Positions 7,404 to 15,172 are shown, counted from the first letter of the stretch. The stretch: DNA of 20,942 bases from Bacteroidaceae bacterium (GCA_017467745.1 JAFUKV010000292.1:1-20942); one strand, 5' to 3'. Notes: generated from the letters alone by a model not told the origin. Made by a program: numbers and translations.

Positions 7404-8066
7404 ATGAATGTCAGAATGGAAGAGAGTTGGAAAGCACAGCTCCAAAGTGAATTTGAACAAGATTATTTTTATAATCTGGTAAATTTTGTTCGTTCCGAGT
7501 ATGCCACAACAACGGTGTATCCGGCAGGTAGTCAAATTTTTCGGGCGTTCGATCTTTCTCCGTTCGACTCGACGAAAGTAGTTATTCTGGGGCAAGACCC
7601 TTATCATGAGCCGCATCAGGCGCATGGACTTTGCTTTTCTGTCGATAAAGGTGTACAGTTTCCCCCTTCGTTACAAAATATATATAAGGAGATTCGCGAT
7701 GATATCGGTACAGTAGTTTCTTCGCAAGGCGATTTAAGCGATTGGGCGCGGCAAGGTGTATTGTTGCTCAACGCGACGCTTACGGTTAGGGCGCACCAAG
7801 CTGGTTCTCATCAGAATAAAGGGTGGGAACAATTTACAGATGCTGTAATTCATAGGTTGGCAGAGCAGCGAGAACATATTGTGTTTATTTTGTGGGGAGC
7901 TTATGCGCAACGTAAGGGAGCGTTTATTAATAAGAGTAAACATCTTGTGTTGCAGTCGCCGCATCCGTCTCCGTTGTCTGCTCATCGGGGTTTTTTCGGG
8001 AATAAGCATTTCAGCACGGCGAACCGTTATTTGCAGGAACATGGAATGAGTCCGATAGTATGGTAA
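7404..8066 (+). CDS. ung: Uracil-DNA glycosylase, family 1
   Basis: This enzyme removes uracil from DNA, starting base-excision repair. It is 220 residues from ATG 7404, typical of family-1 UNG. Active-site motif A GQDPYH is at residues 63-68 (catalytic D65), LLNATLTV at 121-128 supplies the uracil-binding Asn123, and motif B HPSPLSAHRG begins at His187. Start choice: MNVRMEESWK matches the usual Bacteroidales N-terminus, while TTG 7392 would add residues without support and ATG 7416 is a possible alternative. It is followed 19 nt later by the C_GCAxxG_C_C gene, so the two are probably cotranscribed. Confidence 0.95.
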   Translation: MNVRMEESWKAQLQSEFEQDYFYNLVNFVRSEYATTTVYPAGSQIFRAFDLSPFDSTKVVILGQDPYHEPHQAHGLCFSVDKGVQFPPSLQNIYKEIRDDIGTVVSSQGDLSDWARQGVLLLNATLTVRAHQAGSHQNKGWEQFTDAVIHRLAEQREHIVFILWGAYAQRKGAFINKSKHLVLQSPHPSPLSAHRGFFGNKHFSTANRYLQEHGMSPIVW

Positions 8067-8085
8067 CTATTAATTAGATTAGGAT

Positions 8086-8574
8086 ATGAGTTTTGATGTA
8101 AATGAGCGAGTGGAGAAAGCCGAACAATTATTTCGGTCAGGGTATAATTGTTGTCAGTCGGTATTTCTGGCATATTCAGATTTATATCAAGTAGACCGGA
8201 CGTTAGCGGCCACTTTATCCGCCCCGTTAGGAGGGGGAATGGGTCGTTTAAGAGAAGTATGCGGCACGGTGAGCGGTATGTCTTTGTTGGCCGGATTGCA
8301 ATATCCTGCGCCAGATGCAGCGACAACACCGGATGCGAAAACGGCGAAAACGAAATTATATACGGTTGTGCAGGAACTGGCAGAAAAATTCCGTTCGGAA
8401 AATGGAGCTATCGTTTGTCGTGATTTGTTGGGATTGGCGCAGCAGAAAGACGAGCCTACACCATCGGAAAGAACAGAGGCGTACTATAAACGTCGTCCGT
8501 GTGTGGAATACGTTAAAATAGCCGCTCGTATTTTCGGAGAAAAGTTGCAAAAAGAAATTCAAGAAAAACAATAA
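8086..8574 (+). CDS. C_GCAxxG_C_C-family protein
   Basis: A 162-residue cytosolic protein without signal peptide. It carries the family cysteine pattern: GYNCCQSVFLAY (C22, C23), GGGMGRLREVCGTVSG (C59), NGAIVCRDLLGL (C111) and YKRRPCVEYV (C139). The conserved cysteines suggest metal or redox cofactor binding, but the family has no firmly established function that I can assign. The family usually has GYNCAQ; here the second residue is another Cys. It sits between ung and a secreted C1 peptidase with gaps of 19 and 11 nt, which indicates cotranscription but does not reveal a shared pathway. Confidence 0.85.
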   Translation: MSFDVNERVEKAEQLFRSGYNCCQSVFLAYSDLYQVDRTLAATLSAPLGGGMGRLREVCGTVSGMSLLAGLQYPAPDAATTPDAKTAKTKLYTVVQELAEKFRSENGAIVCRDLLGLAQQKDEPTPSERTEAYYKRRPCVEYVKIAARIFGEKLQKEIQEKQ

Positions 8575-8585
8575 ATATAATTGAG

Positions 8586-9800
8586 ATGAAAAAGTTTTTT
8601 GTATTAATGGCGGTTGCCTGTGTGGGGAGCGGTAGTATGGCTGTTGCTCAGAATGACAATGAAGGGTATAAATTCACAGATCAAAAGATCTTGAAATATA
8701 CTCCGGTACAAAATCAAGCCAGTTCGGGTACGTGCTGGAGTTTTTCCGGTGCAGCTTTTTTAGAGAGCGAGATTCTTCGATTGAAAGGAGAGGAAGTAAA
8801 TCTTTCTGAAATGTATATCGTTCGTTGCGCATTGTTAGATAAAGCTGAAAAGTTTGTCCGTATGCATGGTAAAGTAAATTTCTCGGCAGGAGGAGCTACA
8901 CATGATGTTACGAACGTATTTAAGAAATACGGAGCATTGCCCGAAGAAGTGTATACCGGATTGAATTATGGTACTACTTCACATCGACATGCTGAATTGG
9001 AAAAAGTGTTGGAAGGTTATATGAACGGGATCATCGAAAATCCGAATAAAAAACTTTCAACTGCATGGAAAGCCGGATTTGAAGGTATTTTAGATGCTTA
9101 TCTCGGTAAAGTACCCGAAACATTTACATATAAAGGAAAAGAGTATACGCCGATGTCGTTTGCTGAATCTTTGGGTTTGAATATGGACGATTATGTTTCG
9201 TTTACTTCATTTACACATCACCCGTTTTATGAACAATTTGCTGTGGAAGTTCCCGATAATTGGGCATGGGGACTGTCTTATAACGTTCCTATCGACGAAT
9301 TTGCCGAATTGTTCAGCAATGCCATCGATAAAGGCTTTACTATTTATTGGGCTTCGGACGTGAGCGAAAAAGGCTTTGCGTATAATAGAGGTTTTGCCGT
9401 TATTCCCGATGCGGATGTAACAATTATGAACGACTCTGAAAAGGCTCGTTGGACGGCTTTGACCGAAAGCGAAAAACAAAAAGAGTTGTATAAGTTAGAC
9501 AAACCCGGAGCAGAAAAGAAAATTACGCAAGAGTTGCGTCAGGAAGCGTTCGATAATTATGAAACAACCGATGATCATGGTATGCAAATTGTCGGAACAG
9601 CTACCGATCAAATAGGCAATAAATATTATAAAGTAAAAAACTCTTGGGGTACGGAACAAATTTACGGCGGATTCTTTTATGCGTCAGAGCCTTTTGTTTT
9701 GTATAAAACTACCAATATGGTTATTCATAAAGATGCTGTTCCTAAAAGCATACTGAAAAAATTGGCAGATAAAGCAAAAAAAACTAATCCGTTCGAATAA
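8586..9800 (+). CDS. Secreted C1-family cysteine peptidase (PepC/bleomycin hydrolase-like)
   Basis: A 404-residue papain-fold peptidase related to aminopeptidase C/bleomycin hydrolase. The catalytic residues are Gln44 and Cys50 in VQNQASSGTCWSFS, His331 in DDHGMQIVG and Asn352 in VKNSWG. Unlike cytosolic PepC, it begins with a signal peptide (MKKFFVLMAVACVGSGSMAVAQ, cleavage likely after AQ or VA), so it probably acts in the periplasm or outside. SGTCWSFSG and the HGMQ/KNSWG spacing support an active enzyme. The start is the only ATG near the upstream gene (11-nt gap). Likely substrates are peptides, but specificity cannot be read from sequence. It ends in TAA and is followed by hairpins at 9868-9907 and 9956-9990. 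Confidence 0.9.
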   Translation: MKKFFVLMAVACVGSGSMAVAQNDNEGYKFTDQKILKYTPVQNQASSGTCWSFSGAAFLESEILRLKGEEVNLSEMYIVRCALLDKAEKFVRMHGKVNFSAGGATHDVTNVFKKYGALPEEVYTGLNYGTTSHRHAELEKVLEGYMNGIIENPNKKLSTAWKAGFEGILDAYLGKVPETFTYKGKEYTPMSFAESLGLNMDDYVSFTSFTHHPFYEQFAVEVPDNWAWGLSYNVPIDEFAELFSNAIDKGFTIYWASDVSEKGFAYNRGFAVIPDADVTIMNDSEKARWTALTESEKQKELYKLDKPGAEKKITQELRQEAFDNYETTDDHGMQIVGTATDQIGNKYYKVKNSWGTEQIYGGFFYASEPFVLYKTTNMVIHKDAVPKSILKKLADKAKKTNPFE

Positions 9801-9819
9801 GAATTAAGAATATAATTTA

Positions 9820-9827
9820 TATATTTG
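9820..9827 (+). promoter_or_regulatory. Orphan TAnnTTTG box after the C1 peptidase gene
   Basis: TATATTTG, a -7 consensus match, lies 20 nt past the peptidase stop and about 40 nt before a hairpin terminator. No -33 TTTG is evident. It could drive a short transcript of about 70-75 nt ending at 9907, but it may be chance in A/T-rich DNA. Confidence 0.2.
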
Positions 9828-9867
9828 TCGTGTAGTACGTTCTAGTAGTTAAACAATAATTATTAGT

Positions 9868-9907
9868 AAGCCCTCTATAAACGATTAAATAATTTATAGA
9901 GGGCTTT
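9868..9907 (+). terminator. Hairpin terminator after C1 peptidase (dispersed repeat copy 2)
   Basis: A perfect 14-bp stem (AAGCCCTCTATAAA at 9868-9881, right arm from 9893) with an 11-nt loop, ending in CTTTG. It is nearly identical in arms and flanks to 7061-7100, including GTAAG before and TGTAAG after. It probably terminates the ung operon. Confidence 0.65.
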
Positions 9908-9955
9908 GTGTAAGGTAGTATTAGCTACGATAATATGAACTATATTAGGGAAAAG

Positions 9956-9990
9956 GGTCTGGTTAATAAAGTTCTAACCAGACCTTTTTA
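9956..9990. terminator. Bidirectional terminator between convergent genes
   Basis: GGTCTGGTTA (9956-9965) and TAACCAGACC (9975-9984) form a perfect 10-bp stem with a 9-nt loop, followed by TTTTTATT on the plus strand and by CTTTT on the minus strand. It separates the C1 peptidase operon from the convergent aspartic-protease gene and could serve both. Confidence 0.7.
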
Positions 9991-9997
9991 TTCTTCT

Positions 9998-11275
9998 TTA
10001 TTCTTCAAATGAAATATTCATTTGTTCAAAGTCGAGCGTAACGTATTTAAAGCGGTAGAGGAAATCGTTTCCAATGAGGCCATCATTAGGCATTTGCTGG
10101 AATCCCGGAATAATTTGTGTAAATACATCTATCGGGCCTATGTCCGTTTTTCGATTATTTATATCTATGTAGAAATGTTTTAAGTCGAAAACCGTATAGT
10201 ATTGAGAGCCGCCTATTCCCGCTAATTCACGTTGATCCGGATTGGCGTTTGTTATAATGTACGGTTCGTTGTCTCGATAGTATTTTTCTGTCAGCCATGA
10301 GGAAGACGCTCCGCTATCTAAAACAAACGTCAGCGGTTTATTTTCACTGTATAGCCTGATGAAGGGGCATCCTCCTGCCGATAACATATTGGTTGTCTGT
10401 TTTTCTTTCGCAGAACTTGAAATTTCTATTATTTGTTCGTCTCGACATATTCGAATGTGTTTCAATGCAGATATGACGGGGAATCCGATAACCATTTCTA
10501 TTGGTTTTATCTGTTTATTTTCCGGATGTTCAATTGGTTCGATAATGACAAATGGAATATTATTTAAAGTAATGTCTCCTATTTTTATTTTTTCTGCAAG
10601 AGCGATTCGGGTAAATCCTGCATCATTTACCGTACCGTTTATTTGTATAGAGTCATTTAATAACTTCATTTTCATTTGTTGCGCTATGCGAGAAGATACG
10701 ACATTCATTGTCGCGCCTGTATCAAAAAGGGCGAGAGTTTCTTTCTTGTTGCTTTTTACCGATATGAAGATGCTTTTTTCTGTATATTCAATGGGAATTT
10801 GATTTTTGTCATGTTTCTTGTTTATCGTGATAGCTGGATAGGCATAACTGTACAATTCCGCCATTTTGAGACGGTTTATTTCTTCTATCATTTCTCTGTG
10901 TTCTCTATAATTCAGATCTTTTAAAAGTGTATTATAGGTATTTATAGCTTCTGTACGATTTTTTAGTTGTTTATGATTCTCTGCTTTTAGCATTGTCATA
11001 ACATAGCGGGTATCAAAGTCTATTGATTTATCTTGTATGATAGTGTTTATTATTTGATTTGAGGCGTTGTACCGCATGGAGTGATGTAACGCTATGGCTT
11101 GTCCGATGTTATAAACGGAAGAATTGGCTGCGTTTTTGTGATTGGAGAGAGTCTCTATTAATCCGAAGTAATCTTCGGTATTGATGAGTTTTTCTATTTG
11201 CTCATCTGTTGTTTGGGCTATTGTTACATGAAAATACAGCGGAATGGTTATCAATATGATAATTTGTTTAATCAT
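9998..11275 (-). CDS. Secreted aspartic protease-like protein with two retropepsin domains
   Basis: A 425-residue protein from the ATG at 11275; the longer frame from a TTG at 11350 overlaps the groEL terminator and is unlikely. It has a signal peptide (MIKQIIILITIPLYFHVTIAQ). Residues of about 25-150 are helical and look like TPR-type repeats. Two retropepsin-like domains follow: TLALFDTGATMNVVSS (Asp185) and LTFVLDSGASSSWLT (Asp320), each with a downstream hydrophobic-Gly element (MVIGFPVI and DGLIGNDFL). The two Asp motifs in one chain suggest an intramolecular pseudo-dimer. Bacteroidota carry many 'aspartyl protease family' proteins of this type; the substrate is unknown. Confidence 0.82.
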   Translation of the reverse strand: MIKQIIILITIPLYFHVTIAQTTDEQIEKLINTEDYFGLIETLSNHKNAANSSVYNIGQAIALHHSMRYNASNQIINTIIQDKSIDFDTRYVMTMLKAENHKQLKNRTEAINTYNTLLKDLNYREHREMIEEINRLKMAELYSYAYPAITINKKHDKNQIPIEYTEKSIFISVKSNKKETLALFDTGATMNVVSSRIAQQMKMKLLNDSIQINGTVNDAGFTRIALAEKIKIGDITLNNIPFVIIEPIEHPENKQIKPIEMVIGFPVISALKHIRICRDEQIIEISSSAKEKQTTNMLSAGGCPFIRLYSENKPLTFVLDSGASSSWLTEKYYRDNEPYIITNANPDQRELAGIGGSQYYTVFDLKHFYIDINNRKTDIGPIDVFTQIIPGFQQMPNDGLIGNDFLYRFKYVTLDFEQMNISFEE

Positions 11276-11350
11276 TATTTGATGTCTTTGGGTTTTGACA
11301 GTAAATATAATAAATTTTTGCCGGTATAAGGTGTTTGTGTATTGATACAA

Positions 11351-11378
11351 AAAAAGCTCCTGAATTCAGGAGCTTTTT
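11351..11378 (-). terminator. Terminator of groESL
   Basis: This is a perfect 28-bp palindrome: an A run, AGCTCCTG, central AATT, CAGGAGCT and a T run. It lies 22 nt past the groEL stop on the minus strand and is a strong intrinsic terminator, symmetric enough to work in both directions. Confidence 0.85.
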
Positions 11379-11399
11379 ATATGAATAGAGTGATAGTTA

Positions 11400-13037
11400 T
11401 TACATCATGCCACCCATTCCGCCCATACCGGGACCTCCGGCGTTAGGAGCAGGAGTTTCTTCTTTCTTGTCGGCGATAACGCATTCTGTGGTCAAGAACA
11501 TGCCGGCAATAGAAGCAGCATTTTCCAAAGCTACACGTGTAACCTTAGCGGGGTCGATAACACCAGCTGCGAAGAAGTTTTCGTATTCGTCTTTGCGAGC
11601 GTTGTAACCGAAGTCTTCTTTGCCTTCTTTTACTTTTTGTACAATAACGGCTCCTTCTTTTCCGGCGTTTGCAACGATTTGACGTAAGGGTTCTTCAATA
11701 GCGCGTTTTACTATTTCGATACCGGTAGTTTCGTCTTCGTTTTCGCCTTTGATATTTTCGAGAGCGTCGATGCAACGGATGTAAGCTACACCACCGCCCG
11801 GTACAATACCTTCGGCAATAGCGGCGCGAGTTGCGCTCAAAGCATCGTCAACACGGTCTTTCTTTTCTTTCATTTCAACCTCAGAAGGAGCTCCGATATA
11901 AAGAACTGCAACACCGCCTGCCATTTTTGCCAAACGTTCTTGCAATTTTTCTTTATCGTAGTCAGATTTGGTAGTTTCCATCTGAGCCTTGATTTGGTTG
12001 ATGCGTGCTTGGATAGCATCTTTGTCTCCTGCACCGTTAACAATAGTCGTGTTATCTTTATTTACGGTAACTTTTTCAGCCGTACCTAACATTTCCATTG
12101 TAGCGCCTTCCAATTTCAAACCTTTGTCTTCTGAAACAACGGTTCCACCGGTTAGGATGGCGATGTCTTCCAACATTTCTTTACGACGGTCGCCGAAGCC
12201 TGGAGCTTTAACAGCGCAGATTTTCAGAGAGCCGCGCAAACGGTTTACAACCAATGTAGCCAATGCTTCGCTGTCAACGTCTTCTGCAATAATCAACAGA
12301 GGACGGCCTGATTGTGCAGCCGGTTCCAAGATAGGAAGCATTTCTTTGAGAGAAGAGATTTTTTTATCGTAAATCAGGATATACGGATTTTCCATTTCGC
12401 ATTCCATTTTTTCAGTATCGGTTACGAAATACGGAGAAATATATCCTCTGTCGAATTGCATACCTTCAACAACATCAACGGTTGTGTCAGTACCTTTGGC
12501 AGCTTCTACGGTAATAACGCCTTCTTTTTTTACTTTGCCCATAGCCTCAGCAATAAGAGCGCCGATTTCGCTGTCGTTGTTAGCGGAAATGCGTGCAACA
12601 GATTCGATTTTAGCGATGTCGTCGCCTACTTCTTGAGCTTGTTTTGCGATACCTTCAACAACTACTGCAACGGCTTTGTCGATACCGCGTTTCAAATCCA
12701 TCGGATTAGCTCCGGCAGCAACGTTTTTCAAACCTACGGTAATGATAGATTGTGCTAATACAGTAGCGGTGGTTGTTCCGTCTCCTGCATCGTCGCCGGT
12801 TTTAGAAGCAACTTCTTTAACCAATTGTGCACCCATGTTCTGGAAAGAGTCTTCCAATTCTATTTCTTTTGCTACTGTAACGCCGTCTTTGGTAATATGG
12901 GGAGCGCCGAAACGTTTGTCGATAATAACATTACGACCTTTCGGGCCTAAGGTTACTTTTACTGCATTAGCCAATGCGTCAACACCTTTTTTCAGTTCGT
13001 CGCGAGCATCGAGATTAAACTTAATTTCTTTTGCCAT
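11400..13037 (-). CDS. groEL: Chaperonin GroEL (Hsp60)
   Basis: The large chaperonin subunit: a tetradecameric, ATP-driven cytosolic folding chamber that works with GroES. It is 545 residues, the canonical length. Landmarks include MAKEIKFNLDARDELKKG, the ATP-binding TLGPKGRNVI and GDDAGDGTTTATVLA, RGYISPYFVTD in the apical domain, KAPGFGDRRKEMLED, ALSATRAAIAEGIVPGGGVA near residues 400-416, and the Gly/Met-rich tail GGPGMGGMGGMM. It lies 30 nt downstream of groES on the same strand and shares its transcript and terminator. Confidence 0.98.
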   Translation of the reverse strand: MAKEIKFNLDARDELKKGVDALANAVKVTLGPKGRNVIIDKRFGAPHITKDGVTVAKEIELEDSFQNMGAQLVKEVASKTGDDAGDGTTTATVLAQSIITVGLKNVAAGANPMDLKRGIDKAVAVVVEGIAKQAQEVGDDIAKIESVARISANNDSEIGALIAEAMGKVKKEGVITVEAAKGTDTTVDVVEGMQFDRGYISPYFVTDTEKMECEMENPYILIYDKKISSLKEMLPILEPAAQSGRPLLIIAEDVDSEALATLVVNRLRGSLKICAVKAPGFGDRRKEMLEDIAILTGGTVVSEDKGLKLEGATMEMLGTAEKVTVNKDNTTIVNGAGDKDAIQARINQIKAQMETTKSDYDKEKLQERLAKMAGGVAVLYIGAPSEVEMKEKKDRVDDALSATRAAIAEGIVPGGGVAYIRCIDALENIKGENEDETTGIEIVKRAIEEPLRQIVANAGKEGAVIVQKVKEGKEDFGYNARKDEYENFFAAGVIDPAKVTRVALENAASIAGMFLTTECVIADKKEETPAPNAGGPGMGGMGGMM

Positions 13038-13067
13038 GATATAAATAATTTTTTTGATTAAACGAGA

Positions 13068-13337
13068 TTAGATAATTGCTAAAATGTCTGATTGACGCAT
13101 AATGAGATAAGTTGTTCCGTCCAATTCGATTTCTGTACCGGCATATTTGCCATACAATACATCATCTCCTTTTTTTACAACCATTTCTTCATCTTTTGTT
13201 CCGTTTCCTGTTGCAATTACTTCACCTTTTAGCGGTTTTTCTTTTGCCGAATCGGGAATGATAATTCCGCTCAATGTTTTTTCTTCTGCTGCTGCAGGTT
13301 TAACCAATACTCTGTCAGCTAATGGTTTAATGTTCAT
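13068..13337 (-). CDS. groES: Co-chaperonin GroES (Hsp10)
   Basis: An 89-residue lid protein that forms a heptameric cap on GroEL. It starts MNIKPLADRVLVKP, with the family KPL.DRV pattern. It has a mobile-loop segment around EEKTLSGIIIPDSAKEKP and ends with the DDVLYGKYAGTEI-type strand and a short tail. It is first in the groESL operon. No CIRCE element is visible upstream; instead there is an RpoN-like -24/-12 match at 13418-13434. Confidence 0.97.
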   Translation of the reverse strand: MNIKPLADRVLVKPAAAEEKTLSGIIIPDSAKEKPLKGEVIATGNGTKDEEMVVKKGDDVLYGKYAGTEIELDGTTYLIMRQSDILAII

Positions 13338-13416
13338 TGTTGTTATTAGTTTATATAATTAATAATTTATACTTTAATTCGAACAACTTTTACGTTGAAT
13401 CGTTCACATATAGATA

Positions 13417-13461
13417 TAGCGAATTTCGTGCCAATTCAAATTTTTAGTGAATTTCTGCCAA
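13417..13461 (-). promoter_or_regulatory. Possible sigma-54 (RpoN)-type promoter and direct repeat upstream of groES
   Basis: On the minus strand, TTGGCACGAAATTCGCT (13418-13434) has the GG-N10-GC spacing and most of the bases of the sigma-54 consensus TGGCACG-N4-TTGCW. Transcription would start roughly 70 nt upstream of the groES ATG. A related copy, TTGGCAGAAATTCACTA (13445-13461), lies one 27-nt period upstream, but its -12 dinucleotide is AC, so only the proximal copy fits a promoter. This is a sequence match only. Confidence 0.4.
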
Positions 13462-13631
13462 AAAGACAGATTAATGCGTCATATATTGTTAATGATGCTG
13501 ACACTATTTCCCATACACGAGTAGTGTATCAAGTTGTCTTAAAACCGGAGAAGAGAATTTTTTATTTTTAGCTAAGTCTAAAACAATTGAAATAGGCTTT
13601 TGTTACTATAATACATATTTTAAACGAACAG

Positions 13632-14708
13632 ATGATGAAAATGAAAAATTTATTATTAGTTATATCTATTATGGGAAGCGAAGTTTTTCAGGCAATTGCA
13701 TGTACAGGAATTGCGTTAACATCTAAGGATGGCAGTTATGTACAGTCTCGTACCATCGAATGGGCGAAGGGGGTATTGCAGAGCGAATATGTTGTTATTC
13801 CGCGAGGAGAACGTTTGACGTCTTATACGCCCACTGGAACTAATGGTGTGTCTTTTTCCGCTAAATATGGAGTTGTCGGGTTATCTGTGGTGCAAAAGGA
13901 GTTTATTGCAGAAGGGATTAATAGCGCAGGACTTTCGGCCGGATTATTCTTTTTTCCGTATTACGGCAGTTATTTACCGTATGATTCATCTCAAAATGAA
14001 AATACTCTCGCCGATTTACAGGTAACGACGTGGATGTTGGCGCAATTTGAATCTATTGATGAAGTAAAGGCTGCGATATCTTCGGTACGTATTGTCGGTT
14101 TAGAAAAATCTGCGGTAGTTCATTGGCGTATCGGAGAACCCTCCGGTCGGCAAGTTGTTCTTGAAATTGTGAATGGTCAACCTCATTTTTATGAAAATAA
14201 AGTGGGTGTATTGACAAATGCTCCCGGGTTTGAGTGGCAGGTTACTAATTTGAACAATTATGTAAATCTTTTTCCCGGAGATGCTTCCGAGCAAGAGTTG
14301 TCGGATATTACTTTACGTCCTATCGGAGGAAATTCAGGATTCTTGGGAATACCGGGCGATGCTACACCTCCTTCTCGGTTTGTACGGGCGGCTTTTTATC
14401 GGGCTACAGCACCGCAAAAAGCTAATGCTTTTGAGACGGTACAGTTATGTTTCCATTTGCTCAATAATTTCGATATTCCGATCGGGATAGAGCATCCCAG
14501 AGGAGAGTCTCCCGATATACCGAGCGCAACGCAATGGACGTCGGCTATTGATTTGACTAATCGTCGGGTTTATTATAAGACGGCTTATAATAACCATATT
14601 CGCTGTATTGATCTTGCAGAGATAGATTTCGATAAAGTGAAATACCAGTCACATCCTTTGGATAAAATACAAAAGCAACCTATTGAAAAAATAGTTGTAG
14701 AGAATTAA
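13632..14708 (+). CDS. Secreted choloylglycine hydrolase-family enzyme (linear amide C-N hydrolase)
   Basis: An Ntn hydrolase of the bile-salt hydrolase/penicillin V acylase family, 358 residues including the leader. The hydrophobic leader (about residues 1-23, ending AIA) precedes CTGIAL, so signal-peptide cleavage would expose Cys24 as the N-terminal nucleophile. Other family positions are R40 and E43 in SRTIEW, N97 in EGINSAGLSAG, N196 in VLTNAPGFEWQ and R249 in PPSRFVRAA. E43 sits where bile-salt hydrolases commonly have Asp; Gram-negative members vary here. It probably acts in the periplasm. Bile-salt, acyl-homoserine lactone or other amide substrates are all possible. The start could be Met1, Met2 or Met4 of MMKMK. 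It is flanked by divergent groES and a convergent DUF1080 gene, so it is monocistronic. Confidence 0.85.
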   Translation: MMKMKNLLLVISIMGSEVFQAIACTGIALTSKDGSYVQSRTIEWAKGVLQSEYVVIPRGERLTSYTPTGTNGVSFSAKYGVVGLSVVQKEFIAEGINSAGLSAGLFFFPYYGSYLPYDSSQNENTLADLQVTTWMLAQFESIDEVKAAISSVRIVGLEKSAVVHWRIGEPSGRQVVLEIVNGQPHFYENKVGVLTNAPGFEWQVTNLNNYVNLFPGDASEQELSDITLRPIGGNSGFLGIPGDATPPSRFVRAAFYRATAPQKANAFETVQLCFHLLNNFDIPIGIEHPRGESPDIPSATQWTSAIDLTNRRVYYKTAYNNHIRCIDLAEIDFDKVKYQSHPLDKIQKQPIEKIVVEN

Positions 14709-14772
14709 CTCGGGTTTATACTTTTCTTATAGATCAAAATCGGTGGCCTGTTTATATTGTCATTACAAAAAA

Positions 14773-14810
14773 AATAACCGCCTTAGTCATAAAAAGCTAA
14801 GGCGGTTATT
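14773..14810 (-). terminator. Terminator for the oxidoreductase-DUF1080 unit
   Basis: AATAACCGCCTTAG (14773-14786) pairs perfectly with CTAAGGCGGTTATT (14797-14810), a 14-bp stem with a 10-nt loop. On the minus strand it is followed by a run of eight T. It lies beyond the decayed duplicate of the DUF1080 3' end, which suggests it is the original terminator of the gene. Confidence 0.8.
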
Positions 14811-14863
14811 GGTTATTTGATTAATTCTAATCCTTTTTTAATGGATTATTTTAATTTTTTCTA

Positions 14864-15172
14864 CTCTACGAATGCTTTTATTTAATTCTTTTACACGGAT
14901 ATTTTAACAACCGAACCGTGTCCCAAGAATCCGATATATCCTTTTTCGTTGAATAGACCCAGATATTCGCGATGGTTAGTTGTTCCGTTTTTCTTTAATG
15001 TCGCCGTCAACTCTACGAATGTTTTTATTTAATTCTTTTACACGAATGTTTCTAAACTTAACAACCGAACCATGTCCCAAGAATCCGATATGTCCTTTTT
15101 CGTTGAATAGACCCGGATGTTCGCGATGGTCAGGTGTTCCGTTTTTCGTAGCTTCTTTAATGTCGCCGTCAA
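14864..15172 (-). repeat. Tandem duplication of the DUF1080 gene 3' end; distal copy decayed
   Basis: Unit A (15011-15172, 162 bp = 54 codons) and unit B (14864-15010, 147 bp) are adjacent direct repeats. Aligning by eye, B has an 8-nt deletion and a 7-nt deletion and about nine substitutions, near 94% identity over aligned bases. The protein reads through A, enters B and stops after 10 codons at 14976 because of the 8-nt deletion. The remainder of B (14864-14975) still encodes IRVKELNK..IRRVEKIKIIH in the minus-strand frame ending at 14838-14840, which is probably the original C-terminus and stop. Confidence 0.85.

Noticed and set aside
11276..11350. N-terminal extension of the retropepsin-domain protein from TTG 11350
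   Set aside because: It would start inside the groEL terminator, and the hydrophobic signal peptide begins properly at the ATG at 11275.
11989..13044. Plus-strand ORFs of 127, 148 and 122 residues over groEL
   Set aside because: They are antisense shadows of the highly conserved groEL frame, with no family resemblance.
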